Assembly: GCF_900177415.1 (NCBI RefSeq) | Contig: NZ_FXAF01000002.1 | Location: 372,001 to 436,000, forward strand | DNA from: Xaviernesmea oryzae | Lineage (GTDB): Bacteria; Pseudomonadota; Alphaproteobacteria; Rhizobiales; Rhizobiaceae | Direction: 5' to 3' | DNA: 64,000 nt | Shown here: piece by piece, positions 34,891-44,239 of the stretch | How the letters are laid out: each line of letters begins with the position of its first letter | Position numbering within the stretch: position 1 is the stretch's first letter | The notes under the pieces: generated by a model | What the model saw: only the letters and a program-made list of their open reading frames with translations | What the model was told of the DNA's origin: nothing | Database searches by the model: none | Position numbers and translations under genes: made by a program

Positions 34891-35367
34891 ATGAGTGCCA
34901 AGTTTGATATTTTCTCCGCCGCTCCCGCGCTGATGAAGAAGTGGATGGGCGTCTCCGTCGAAGTTGCTTCGAGCCTTGAGCCGAGCCTCATCGAACTCGT
35001 CAAGATCCGCGCCTCGCAGATCAACGGCTGCGCCAACTGCATCAACATGCACACGGCGGAAGCCCGCGCGAAGGGCGAGACCGAACAGCGCATCTATCTC
35101 CTGTCGGCCTGGCGTGAAGCTCCATGCTATTCCGATCGCGAGCGCGCTGCGCTAGGCTGGACCGAGGCCCTGACCCGGCTTTCGGAAGGCCACGCGCAGG
35201 AAAGCGCCTATGAGCCCCTATGGGCCCATTTCACGGCGGAGGAACAGGTGAAGCTCACTTTGATGATCAATGTCATCAACGGCTGGAATCGCCTCGCGGT
35301 CGGCTTCGGTCTGTGGACCGACCCCGCCGCGGCGAAGGCTGCCCAGGCAGCGGTGGCGGCCGCCTGA
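34891..35367 (+). CDS. Carboxymuconolactone decarboxylase/AhpD-like protein (ECF41 partner)
   Basis: 158 residues. The AhpD-type redox site is Cys47-x2-Cys50 followed by His54 (NGCANCINMHTAEA), and EERVALGWTEAL-like text (RAALGWTEALTRL) follows. Such proteins act as peroxidase or alkylhydroperoxide-recycling enzymes. ECF41 sigma factors are characteristically encoded with a COE gene (carboxymuconolactone decarboxylase, oxidoreductase or epimerase). The stop overlaps the sigma factor start by one base (TGATG), and the gene has a consensus ECF41 promoter. Confidence 0.92.
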   Translation: MSAKFDIFSAAPALMKKWMGVSVEVASSLEPSLIELVKIRASQINGCANCINMHTAEARAKGETEQRIYLLSAWREAPCYSDRERAALGWTEALTRLSEGHAQESAYEPLWAHFTAEEQVKLTLMINVINGWNRLAVGFGLWTDPAAAKAAQAAVAAA

Positions 35368-36224
35368 TGGCGGGGCTCGACCATGAGGACGCAGCGGCGA
35401 GCTTCGATCCGCTGCGTCCTAAGCTCATGCGGGTCGCCTACCGCATGCTCGGATCGGTGGCCGATGCCGAGGATATGGTGCAGGAGGCCTTCATCCGCTG
35501 GATGAAGGCCGACCGCGGCGCGGTGCGCGAGCCGGAAGCCTTCCTGCGCCGGACGGTCACGCGCCTCTGCCTCGACCAGCTCAAGTCGGCGCGGCGCCAG
35601 CGCGAGACCTACGTCGGCCCCTGGCTTCCCGACCCCGTGGTGGAAGAGGAAGCACAGGAAGACGTCACATTGCCGCTGATGCTTGCCCTGGAACGTCTTT
35701 CGCCGCTCGAAAGGGCGGCGTTCCTGCTGCACGACGTGTTCGGACTGGGATTCGAGGAAGTCGCGGCGGCCGTCGAACGCGACCCGGCCGCCTGCCGGCA
35801 GCTCGCCACCCGTGCGCGCCTCCATGTCCGCGAGGCGAGAACCCGCTTCCAGGTGGACAAGCAACGGGGCGTCGAGCTCGCCGAAGCCTTCTATGCGGCA
35901 TCGCGCAGCGGCGACATGAAAGCGCTTGGCGCGATGCTGGCGGCAGACGTGAGCGTTCATGCGGACGGCGGCGGCAAACGCCCTGCCATCCTGGAGCCGA
36001 TCTTCGGCTTCGATGCGGTGATGAAGGTGCACGAAAATCTGGCGGCCCTGTTCAGGAAACACGGCTCGCAACTGGTTCGTGCCGGCTTTGTCAACGGCCT
36101 GCCCGGCTTTGTCACGCTGGAAGCGGACGGCGAGTTCCAGACGACCGCGCTCGACATCGAGGACGGCAGGATCGCGGCCATCTACGTCGTGAGGAACCCC
36201 GACAAGCTGAGGCATCTGCATTAG
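35367..36224 (+). CDS. ECF41-family sigma factor with fused SnoaL-like domain
   Basis: 285 residues. Region 2 (PKLMRVAYRMLGSVADAEDMVQEAFIRWM) and region 4 (ERAAFLLHDVFGLGFEEVAAAVERDPAACRQLATRAR) are followed by a SnoaL-like C-terminal extension. Diagnostic ECF41 motifs are present: WLPDP at 86-90 between regions 2 and 4, DGGGK at 200-204, and NPDK at 277-280. In this group the extension, rather than an anti-sigma factor, controls activity. Translationally coupled to the upstream AhpD-like gene and presumably autoregulated from the promoter at 34832. Confidence 0.94.
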   Translation: MAGLDHEDAAASFDPLRPKLMRVAYRMLGSVADAEDMVQEAFIRWMKADRGAVREPEAFLRRTVTRLCLDQLKSARRQRETYVGPWLPDPVVEEEAQEDVTLPLMLALERLSPLERAAFLLHDVFGLGFEEVAAAVERDPAACRQLATRARLHVREARTRFQVDKQRGVELAEAFYAASRSGDMKALGAMLAADVSVHADGGGKRPAILEPIFGFDAVMKVHENLAALFRKHGSQLVRAGFVNGLPGFVTLEADGEFQTTALDIEDGRIAAIYVVRNPDKLRHLH

Positions 36225-36327
36225 AGCGCCGTGCGTCCGAACGGACGCACAAAGGACGCTCTAACTTATTGAATCTACGCATCGTGCTTACCGAAAATCG
36301 ATTCCGATTTTCGGGCCGATGCTGCAG
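36224..36327. repeat. About 100-bp dispersed rhizobial repeat, copy 2
   Basis: Same element as 30541-30648, with the hairpins GTGCGTCCGAACGGACGCAC and CCGAAAATCGATTCCGATTTTCGG more complete than in copy 1. It follows the sigma factor gene directly, in the same orientation as copy 1 relative to the window. Confidence 0.8.
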
Positions 36328-36400
36328 CGCCCCTCCCCTCCTTTGATCGTGCTTTGGATCGTCAGGTCCTGTATAATGACGATGAACGGGAGGACCGATC

Positions 36401-36904
36401 ATGCGCATTCGCAGATTGACTGTCCTGACGACGCTGCTTGCGGGCACTTGCGCGGTCGCGCAGGCTCAGCAGACAAAGCCGATGTCGATCGAAGTGTTTC
36501 CCTTCGAATTGGAGGACAAGAGCGCCGGCGCGGGAATAATTCCGCCGGATGACCGGGACAGGCGCTATCTGTCCGAAGCGGCTCAGGTTGCGAGGGACAT
36601 GCTCTCCCGATCCGGGCGCTTCACGGTCGTCGACGCGGCGCCCCCAGATGAATTGGCGGCACCGCACGGATTGCGCAACTGCGGGGGCTGTGAAGGCAGG
36701 ATCGCGAAAGAACACGGCGCGTCCCTCGCTCTGCTGGGCGTCGTAACGCGCGTCAACCGGACGGAACACACGATGTTCATCCGCATCCTTGACGCTGAAA
36801 CCGGAAAGCCTGTTTCGGTAGGCTTTACCGACCTCCGCATGGGCGCGAACTATGCCTGGCCCCGTTCCGTGAAGTGGCTGATGACGAACCGGATCCTGCG
36901 ATAA
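36401..36904 (+). CDS. Secreted DUF2380-like protein
   Basis: 167 residues with a signal peptide (MRIRRLTVLTTLLAGTCAVAQAQ, cleavage after AQA) and a good GGGAGG ribosome-binding site. The mature part starts MSIEVFPFELEDKSAG and contains a NCGGCEGRIAKEHGASLALLGVVTRVN segment with a Cys-x2-Cys. It resembles DUF2380 periplasmic proteins of unknown function. It ends five bases before the stop of a convergent SnoaL-like gene. Confidence 0.72.
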   Translation: MRIRRLTVLTTLLAGTCAVAQAQQTKPMSIEVFPFELEDKSAGAGIIPPDDRDRRYLSEAAQVARDMLSRSGRFTVVDAAPPDELAAPHGLRNCGGCEGRIAKEHGASLALLGVVTRVNRTEHTMFIRILDAETGKPVSVGFTDLRMGANYAWPRSVKWLMTNRILR

Positions 36905-36909
36905 GAGCG

Positions 36910-37296
36910 CTAAAGCTGAGCCTCGATGGCCGCCTTGTCGATGACGGACCAGACTTCCGCAATCTTTCCCGCCTGAAACCGGTAGATGACGTTTTCGGCA
37001 AACGCGACCTTCTTCCCATCGATGTCGAGACCGAGGAACGTCCCTTTTGGCGTGCAGTCGAACGCGAGCCTGCTGGCCACATGGGGCGGATCGCAAACGA
37101 GCAACTCGATGTCGAAATGCAGGTCCGGAATTTGCTCGAAATCCCTTGTCAGCATGTCCCGATAACCGGAAATGCCGATCCGCCGGCCATTATGGATGAC
37201 GTCATCACCGACGAAGCGGCCGAGATTGTGCCAGTCCTGACTGTTCAGGCAGGCAATGTAGGCGCGATAGATGCCGGAAAGCTCCGAACTCTTCAT
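36910..37296 (-). CDS. SnoaL-like polyketide cyclase-family protein
   Basis: 128 residues from the ATG at 37296 (a GTG one codon earlier is possible). The NTF2-like fold is seen in IYRAYIACLNSQDWHNLGRFVGDDVIHNGRRIGISGYRDML and VIYRFQAGKIAEVWSVIDKAAIEAQL. The start forms a TGATG junction with the kinase stop, so it is translated from the tail of the polyol operon. Its biochemical role there is unknown. Confidence 0.82.
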   Translation of the reverse strand: MKSSELSGIYRAYIACLNSQDWHNLGRFVGDDVIHNGRRIGISGYRDMLTRDFEQIPDLHFDIELLVCDPPHVASRLAFDCTPKGTFLGLDIDGKKVAFAENVIYRFQAGKIAEVWSVIDKAAIEAQL

Positions 37297-38876
37297 CACT
37301 CCACCCCCCGCAACTCCTCCCGATGTCTTACCATCGTAAGGAACCGGCGATAGTCGCGGTCATATTGCGCCGCGCGCGAGGGATCGGGCAGCCGCTCCGT
37401 GCCGCCCGCGTCCATCGCCTGGCCCGCCGCGAACAGGCTGCCATGCACGCCGCCGGCGACCGCCGCCGCCATGGCCGTGCCGAGCAGCACCGCATCGCGC
37501 GTTTCCGGAATGACGACGCGGCAGGCGGTAATATCGGCGTAGAGTTCGACGAGCAGCGGGTTGTTCACGTGCCCGCCGGTGACATGCAGCGTCTCGAAGC
37601 GGTAGCCGTAGCCGGCGAGCGTTTCGAGGATATGGCGGATGCCGAGCGCGACGGCCACGCAAGATCGCCAGTAGAGCCGGCAGAGCCCGTCGAAGGACGT
37701 GTCGAGCGTGAGCCCGCTGACGACGCCGGTCGCATGCGGATCGGCGAGCGGCGAGCGGTTGCCGTGGAAATCCGGCAGGACATGCAGGTTCGGCGCGATA
37801 TCGCCCTTTTCCGCCGCGCGCAGCTCTTCGATGCGGGCGATGATGCGGCCGTGCAGCTCGGTGGTCGGCTCGCCGCCGGCGGCATGCATCCGCACGATAT
37901 GGTCGAGCAGCGCGCCGGTCGCCGACTGGCCGCCCTCGACCAGCCAGTGGCCCGGCAGGATCGCTTCGTAATAGGGCCCCCAGAGGCTGCGGCCCGGCTT
38001 GGCCTCGCGGGCGAAGGCGACGATGCAGCTCGACGTGCCGCCGATCAGCGCCACGCTGTTCTCCAGCGTCGGGCCGCCGGACGCTCCGCCGAGAACCCCG
38101 AAGGCACCGGCATAGGCATCGATCATGCCCGGCGCGACCTCGACATGCGTATCGAGGCCGAGTTCGTCGGCAGCCTTCGGGCTGAGGCGTCCCATGCTCG
38201 TCCCTGCCCCGACCGTCTCGTCCGGCAGGCCGCCCTTTTCCAGAAGATCGTCGAGGCCGGCGAGCACCAGGTAGTCGGCGCTCCAGCCGGGGTTCTCGTG
38301 GGCGAGATAGTTCCACTTGGCCGTCAGCGTGCAGCGCGAGCGGGCGGGCGAGCCGGTCGCCTTCCAGGTGAGGAAATCGGCAAGGTCGAAGAAATATCCC
38401 GCCCTCGCCCAGCTCTCGGGCAGGTGCCTCTTCAGCCACATCAGCTTCGGCATTTCCATTTCGGGCGACAGCGAGCCGCCGGAAAACTCCAGCACCTTGT
38501 GACCGGTGGCGGAAAGCTCGTCGGCCTCCCTGATCGCCCGATGGTCGAGCCAGACGATCGTATCGCGTCGGTCATCCCCCGTGGTGGAGACGGTGAGCTG
38601 GCGTCCCTCGCGGTCGCGGGCGACGAGCGAGCAGGTGGCGTCGAAACCGATCGCAGCGATCTCGGATGCCGCGATGCCGGCCTCGGCGACCGCCTCCCGC
38701 ACCGCCCGGCAGGTGGCCGCCCAGATATCCTCCGAATCGTGCTCGGCGTGGTTTTCCTTCGGGCGGAACATCAGGATGGGTCGCTTGGCCTTCGCCAGCA
38801 GCCGTCCGTTGCGGTCAAACACCCCGGCGCGCGCGCTGCCGGTGCCGATATCGACCGCAACGAGGTTATCACGCAT
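37296..38876 (-). CDS. FGGY-family pentulose kinase
   Basis: 526 residues. N-terminal phosphate motif VAVDIGTGSARAGVFD, a central WLDHRAIREADEL stretch, EVAPGMIDAYAGAFG, and a C-terminal FETLHVTGGHVNNPLLVELYADIT adenosine motif. Length and the DATCSLVARDREG motif place it with the D-ribulokinase/YDR109C-like branch rather than xylulokinase. In the operon it would phosphorylate the ketose made by the dehydrogenase. The substrate (ribulose, fructose or another ketose) is inferred, not proven. Confidence 0.9.
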   Translation of the reverse strand: MRDNLVAVDIGTGSARAGVFDRNGRLLAKAKRPILMFRPKENHAEHDSEDIWAATCRAVREAVAEAGIAASEIAAIGFDATCSLVARDREGRQLTVSTTGDDRRDTIVWLDHRAIREADELSATGHKVLEFSGGSLSPEMEMPKLMWLKRHLPESWARAGYFFDLADFLTWKATGSPARSRCTLTAKWNYLAHENPGWSADYLVLAGLDDLLEKGGLPDETVGAGTSMGRLSPKAADELGLDTHVEVAPGMIDAYAGAFGVLGGASGGPTLENSVALIGGTSSCIVAFAREAKPGRSLWGPYYEAILPGHWLVEGGQSATGALLDHIVRMHAAGGEPTTELHGRIIARIEELRAAEKGDIAPNLHVLPDFHGNRSPLADPHATGVVSGLTLDTSFDGLCRLYWRSCVAVALGIRHILETLAGYGYRFETLHVTGGHVNNPLLVELYADITACRVVIPETRDAVLLGTAMAAAVAGGVHGSLFAAGQAMDAGGTERLPDPSRAAQYDRDYRRFLTMVRHREELRGVE

Positions 38877-38927
38877 CCCGATCTGCTTCCTGTCCCTGTG
38901 TCCGCTTCGGAAATTTCGCGAGCCGCT

Positions 38928-39647
38928 CTAGGGAGCGGTCCGGGAAACGGGGCCGTTGCGGCCCTCCCTATGTTTTCGGACAAGGTGTATCAAATCCGGC
39001 ATGGCGTCAAACACGACTTCCGGAGAAAGCGCATCGATCCGCTCGCGGTAACCGGGAGCCGAGGCATGCGAGCCGCCGACGAAGGCGAACGCGACCATGC
39101 CGGCGCGATGCGCGGCCTCGATGCCGGCCGGGCTGTCCTCGATGACGATGCAGCTTTCGGGGTCGGCCCCCATCTGGCTCGCCGCGTGCAGGAAGAGATC
39201 GGGTGCCGGCTTGCCGCGCGCCACCATCGCGGCGGAAAAGATGTTGGGTTCCAGCCTGCCGATGAGACCGGTGAGCGAAAGCGACAGGCGGATGCGCTCC
39301 GGCTGGCTGGAGGAGGCGACGCAGCGCCGCAAGGTCAGCGCATCCAGCGTCTCGGCAATGCCGGGCATCGGCTTGAGCTCGGCGCGGAAGCGGGCATAGA
39401 GATCGCGGCGCATGTCCTCCAGGAAGGCGTCGTCCGCCTCGATGCCGAATTCCTCGCGTATGGTCTTCGTCACCGTGGCGAGGCTGCGGCCGAGGAAATG
39501 GCGGCAGGCCTCCGCCTCGTCCAGGACCAGCCCCTTGCGGCCAAGCCCGTCGAGCAGCACCCGGATCGAGACGGTCTCGCTGTCGACGAGGACCCCGTCG
39601 CAATCGAAGATCACCAATGGTCCCGCCGTCTGTGCCACGTATCCCAC
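38928..39647 (-). CDS. HAD-superfamily phosphatase/phosphoglucomutase-like hydrolase
   Basis: 239 residues of HAD subfamily IA. Motif I is VIFDCDGVLVDSE (Asp15 nucleophile, Asp17), motif II CVASSSQ, motif III and IV GKPAPDLFLHAASQMGADPESCIVIEDSPAGIEAA. The cap domain inserts after motif I. Three bases separate it from the mannitol dehydrogenase gene. It probably removes or rearranges a sugar phosphate in the polyol pathway. Confidence 0.9.
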   Translation of the reverse strand: MGYVAQTAGPLVIFDCDGVLVDSETVSIRVLLDGLGRKGLVLDEAEACRHFLGRSLATVTKTIREEFGIEADDAFLEDMRRDLYARFRAELKPMPGIAETLDALTLRRCVASSSQPERIRLSLSLTGLIGRLEPNIFSAAMVARGKPAPDLFLHAASQMGADPESCIVIEDSPAGIEAAHRAGMVAFAFVGGSHASAPGYRERIDALSPEVVFDAMPDLIHLVRKHREGRNGPVSRTAP

Positions 39648-39650
39648 CCG

Positions 39651-41132
39651 CTATTTGACGAGATCGCCTGCCAGATACAGCTCGAGCGTCTTCGCCGTCC
39701 CCTCTTTCCAGAGCGTCGCGAGCGCATGGGCGAAGCGCTTGCGGAACAGCTCGGATTTCGAAACCTCGCCGAAGATTTCATCGAAGACAAGGAAGGCTTC
39801 CGGGTTATCCTTGGCTTTCAGCGCCGCCTCGTGCAGCTTGTCGGCGCTCGCGTCGTTGAAGACGATCTCCTTGCCGCTGTCCGACGTGCCCGCGAAATAA
39901 CGGCACCAGAGCGCCGAGACGAGCGAAAGGCCCACGATGTCGAGGCCCTTGGCGAGCCGGTCGCGGGTCGAAGGCAGGATGAATTTCGGCTGGCGGTTGG
40001 AACCGTCCTGCGCGAGCCGCGGGATGGTGTCGCCGATCTTCGGGTTCAGGAAGCGGCGCTCGATCAGCGCGAAATAGTCGTTGAGGGCGGTGCCCGGCAC
40101 CGGCGGCACGATCGGGATGATTTCTTCCTTTTCGAGCTTCGCCAGGAAAGCGCGGATCAGCGGATGCTCCATCGCCTCATGGACGAAATGGATGTCGAGC
40201 AGCGCCGCGGGGTAAGCGATCGCCGCATGGCCGCCGTTCAGGATGCGGATCTTCATCAGCTCGTAAGGCGCCACATCCGGCACGAACTGCACGCCGACCT
40301 CCTCCAGCCGCGGGCGCCCGGCGGGGAACTTGTCCTCCATCACCCACTGCTTGAATTCCTCGCAGAAGACCGGCCAGTTGTCGTCGATGCCGAAATCCTC
40401 TCTGAGAATGTCGATCTCGCGCTGGCCGGTGGCCGGCGTGATGCGGTCGACCATGGAGTTCGGGAAGGCGACGTTCTCATGGACCCAGCGGGCGAAATCC
40501 GCATCGGAAAGCCTGGCGAGGCCGACGACCGCGTTTTCCGTCACCTCGCCGTTGCCCGGAATGTTGTCGCAGGACATGATGGTGAAGGGCGGAATACCCC
40601 TTTCCTTGCGCAGCCTGAGGCCTGCGAGGATGAGGCCGAAGACCGTCTTCGGGCTCTGCGGGTTCCTGCCGTCCTCGGCGATTGCCGGATGGGCCGGATT
40701 GAACTGGCCGGAAGCATCGATGAAATAGCCGCCTTCGGTGATCGTCATCGAGACGATGCGGATCGCCGGATCGGCAAGCTTTTCGATGAGAGCGGCCTTC
40801 TCGTCCGGCGCGATGACGTCGATCATCGGCGCGGTGACCCGCGCGGCCGTCTTGTTGTTGTCCTGCTCGACGACGGTGGTGAGATAATCCTGAGCCTTCA
40901 GCTTTTCGCGCATGACGGCGTCCGACGGCAGGACCCCCGCGCCGACGATCGCCCAGTCGTGCCCGCTGCCGATGTTGAACAGGTCGTCGAGATAGACCGC
41001 CTGATGGGCCCGGTGGAAATTGCCGACCCCGAAATGCACGATGCCGGGGGTCAGGCTCTTGGGGTCATAGGCCGGCAGGGCAGCGGTGGCCGCGGCGTTT
41101 TTCAAGCTCGCCAGCGAAAGCTTCACAGTCAT
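39651..41132 (-). CDS. mtlK: Mannitol 2-dehydrogenase (long-chain polyol dehydrogenase)
   Basis: 493 residues from the ATG at 41132, preceded by GGAGTAAAGAGA; the start at 41204 lies in a repeat. N-terminal nucleotide-binding motif GIVHFGVGNFHRAHQAVYLDDLF, and the catalytic signature K-x5-N-x2-H in MKIRILNGGHAAIAY at roughly residue 295. It oxidises mannitol (and arabitol or sorbitol in related enzymes) to the ketose with NAD. The length equals known MtlK proteins of rhizobia. Confidence 0.95.
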   Translation of the reverse strand: MTVKLSLASLKNAAATAALPAYDPKSLTPGIVHFGVGNFHRAHQAVYLDDLFNIGSGHDWAIVGAGVLPSDAVMREKLKAQDYLTTVVEQDNNKTAARVTAPMIDVIAPDEKAALIEKLADPAIRIVSMTITEGGYFIDASGQFNPAHPAIAEDGRNPQSPKTVFGLILAGLRLRKERGIPPFTIMSCDNIPGNGEVTENAVVGLARLSDADFARWVHENVAFPNSMVDRITPATGQREIDILREDFGIDDNWPVFCEEFKQWVMEDKFPAGRPRLEEVGVQFVPDVAPYELMKIRILNGGHAAIAYPAALLDIHFVHEAMEHPLIRAFLAKLEKEEIIPIVPPVPGTALNDYFALIERRFLNPKIGDTIPRLAQDGSNRQPKFILPSTRDRLAKGLDIVGLSLVSALWCRYFAGTSDSGKEIVFNDASADKLHEAALKAKDNPEAFLVFDEIFGEVSKSELFRKRFAHALATLWKEGTAKTLELYLAGDLVK

Positions 41133-41214
41133 TCTCTTTACTCCAGTGCGGCCCGAGAAATCTCGGGCCAATAAATCAGACCAGCATCCCGACCCCGATC
41201 GCAAGGCCCCGGTT

Positions 41215-41350
41215 GGAGGTACGGTGCACTCCCCTTGCCGTCATCCTCGGGTTTGTCCCGAGGTCCATCCACGTCGAGACCATCGAACCGCTTGCAGATG
41301 CCCGGGACATCCTCGGACTTTGATCCGGGGCCCGAGCATGACGACAGAGC
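41215..41350. repeat. Inverted repeat element between smoK and mtlK
   Basis: CGTCATCCTCGGGTTTGTCCCGAGG, a 50-base middle, then CATCCTCGGACTTTGATCCGGGGCCCGAGCATGACG. The ends CGTCAT and ATGACG are complementary and both halves contain CTCGG stems. It occupies the position where smoS is found in related operons. Confidence 0.6.
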
Positions 41351-41371
41351 ATTCGCAGCCTCGTCACGACC

Positions 41372-42376
41372 TCAGGCCTTGATCGCAATGCCCTTGTCGT
41401 CGAAACGGTGCAGCTTGGCCTCGTCCGGGGTCATGTAGACCTTGTCGCCGTGATGGGCGCCGAATTCGCCGTCGCAGCGTGCGGTGACCGGGCCGATGCC
41501 TTCGACATCGAGATGCAGGAACGTGTCGGCGCCGAGATGTTCGGCGACCGTCACCCTGCCGGTCCACAGGCCGCTGTCCTTCGACAGGCCGATATGTTCC
41601 GGCCGGATGCCCGCGGTCCTGGCATTCTTCGACTGCGCATAGGCGCCGTCGATGAAGTTCATGCGGGGCGAGCCGATGAAGCCGGCGACGAAGAGGTTCT
41701 TCGGGCTGCGGTAGAGCTCCAGCGGCGAGCCGACCTGCTCGATATTGCCACGGTTCAGCACGACGATCTTGTCGGCCATGGTCATCGCCTCGATCTGGTC
41801 GTGGGTGACGTAGATCATCGTCGTCTTGAGCTGATGGTGCAGTTCGCTGATTTCCAGCCGCATCGTGCCGCGCAGCGCCGCGTCGAGGTTGGAGAGCGGC
41901 TCGTCGAACAGGAAGGCGGACGGCTCGCGCACGATCGCCCGGCCGATCGCCACGCGCTGGCGCTGGCCGCCCGAAAGCTGCGAGGGCCGGCGCTCCAGGT
42001 AGTCGGTCAGGTTGAGGATGCGCGCGGCGTCCGTCACCTTCCTGTCGATCGCGGCCTTGTCCATCTTCGCCATCTTCAGCGGGAAGGCGATGTTGTTCCT
42101 GACGCTCATATGCGGATAGAGCGCATAGGACTGGAAGACCATGGCAAGCCCCCGCTGGGCGGGCGCCGCGGCGGTGACGTCCTTGCCGTCGATGAGGATC
42201 TGGCCGGCGCTGACATCCTCCAGACCCGCGATGAGACGCAAAAGCGTGGACTTGCCGCAGCCGGAAGGGCCGACGAAGACGACGAACTCGCCGTCGTGGA
42301 TTTCCAGATCGATCGAGGGGATGACCTTGGCCTCGCCGAAGGTCTTCGACACGTTTTTGAGGGTGATGCTGCCCAT
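41372..42376 (-). CDS. smoK: Polyol/sugar ABC transporter ATP-binding protein (MalK/UgpC type)
   Basis: 334 residues from the ATG at 42376. Walker [17 protein letters not shown], signature [15 protein letters not shown], Walker [17 protein letters not shown]-loop VTHDQIEAM, plus the C-terminal TOBE domain (NFIDGAYAQ and [10 protein letters not shown]). It energises the SmoEFG importer; in related systems the C-terminal domain also has regulatory contacts. Confidence 0.93.
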   Translation of the reverse strand: MGSITLKNVSKTFGEAKVIPSIDLEIHDGEFVVFVGPSGCGKSTLLRLIAGLEDVSAGQILIDGKDVTAAAPAQRGLAMVFQSYALYPHMSVRNNIAFPLKMAKMDKAAIDRKVTDAARILNLTDYLERRPSQLSGGQRQRVAIGRAIVREPSAFLFDEPLSNLDAALRGTMRLEISELHHQLKTTMIYVTHDQIEAMTMADKIVVLNRGNIEQVGSPLELYRSPKNLFVAGFIGSPRMNFIDGAYAQSKNARTAGIRPEHIGLSKDSGLWTGRVTVAEHLGADTFLHLDVEGIGPVTARCDGEFGAHHGDKVYMTPDEAKLHRFDDKGIAIKA

Positions 42377-42389
42377 AGCCGAGGGTCCC

Positions 42390-43214
<825 letters not shown>

Positions 43215-43223
43215 GATGATCTC

Positions 43224-44096
43224 CTACCGGTCCAGGTTCCTGCCGACGGCGCGCATCAGGAAGATGGCGACGACATTGGCGAGGATGATGGCGATGATGC
43301 CGCCTGCCGACGCTCCGCCGACATCGTAGCCGAGCAGCGCGGTGCGATAGATGAGGAACGGCAGGTTGGTGGAGGCGTAGCCGGGGCCGCCATTGGTGGT
43401 GACGAGGATTTCCGCATAGACGCCGAGCAGGAAGATCGTCTGGATCAGGATGACGACCGTGATCGCGCGGGCAAGATGCGGCAGCGTCAGATAGATGAAG
43501 CGGTTGAGGAAGTTCGCGCCGTCCATCTCGGCCGCCTCCTTCTGCTCGCCGTCGAGCGACTGCAGCGCGGTCAGGAGGATGAGGGTGGCGAACGGCAGCC
43601 ATTGCCAGGCGACGATGACGACGATCGAAAAGAGCGGGTATTGCGCGAACCAGTCGACCGGGCGAAGGCCGAAGAACCTGGCGATATCCGCCAGCACGCC
43701 GTAGCCCGGATGCATGATCATGTTCTTCCACACCAGCGCGGCGACCGGCGGCATGACGAAGAACGGCGAGATGACGAGGATGCGCACGATCCCCTGCCCG
43801 AAGATCGGCTGGTCTAATAGCAGCGCGATCGCGATGCCGCCGATGACGGTGATCAGCAGCACGCCGAGAACGATGACCAGCGTGTTCCAGATCGACTGGA
43901 AGAAGGCCGGATCGGTGTAGAAATACTGGTAGTTGAAGAAACCGGCGAAGCTCACATTGGCGGGATTGAGCAGATTGTAGTTCTGGAACGAGAACCACAA
44001 CGTCATCGCCAGCGGAACGATCATCCAGATCAGGAGAAGTAAAACGGAGGGCGCCATCATCAGCCGCGCCAACGTCTTGGTGTTTTGCGTTGCCAT
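43224..44096 (-). CDS. smoF: Polyol ABC transporter permease
   Basis: 290 residues, MalF-type. First helix LMMAPSVLLLLIWMIVPLAMTLWFSF; EAA loop QSLDGEQKEAAEMDGANFLNRFIYLTLPHLARAI. It forms the translocation channel with SmoG. It is preceded by a 143-base gap from smoE that carries a strong hairpin. Confidence 0.93.
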   Translation of the reverse strand: MATQNTKTLARLMMAPSVLLLLIWMIVPLAMTLWFSFQNYNLLNPANVSFAGFFNYQYFYTDPAFFQSIWNTLVIVLGVLLITVIGGIAIALLLDQPIFGQGIVRILVISPFFVMPPVAALVWKNMIMHPGYGVLADIARFFGLRPVDWFAQYPLFSIVVIVAWQWLPFATLILLTALQSLDGEQKEAAEMDGANFLNRFIYLTLPHLARAITVVILIQTIFLLGVYAEILVTTNGGPGYASTNLPFLIYRTALLGYDVGGASAGGIIAIILANVVAIFLMRAVGRNLDR

Positions 44097-44195
44097 ATCG
44101 GCGCCCTCCCTAAATCGCTGCGCCTTTTCTTTGGGAAGGAGACGGCGCAGGGATGCAGCTTCTTCTTATTATCCCGGTGATGCTTTCGAAATCAG

Positions 44196-44226
44196 GCCGC
44201 CCGGCAGAGACGGGACCGGGCGGCCG
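44196..44226 (-). other. Intercistronic hairpin between smoE and smoF
   Basis: A perfect 10-base stem (GGCCGCCCGG / CCGGGCGGCC) with an 11-base loop, 14 bases beyond the smoE stop. No T-run follows, so it is more likely an mRNA 3'-end protector than a terminator, as in other binding-protein/permease junctions. Confidence 0.65.
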
Positions 44227-44239
44227 ATGCTCGGGAGGA

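Noticed and set aside
37323..41174. A 1283-codon open frame on the plus strand opposite the kinase, HAD and mannitol dehydrogenase genes
   Set aside because: It mirrors three well-recognised minus-strand genes; its translation is rich in Arg, Ala, Gly and Asp with no domain, as expected for the antisense frame of GC-rich coding DNA.
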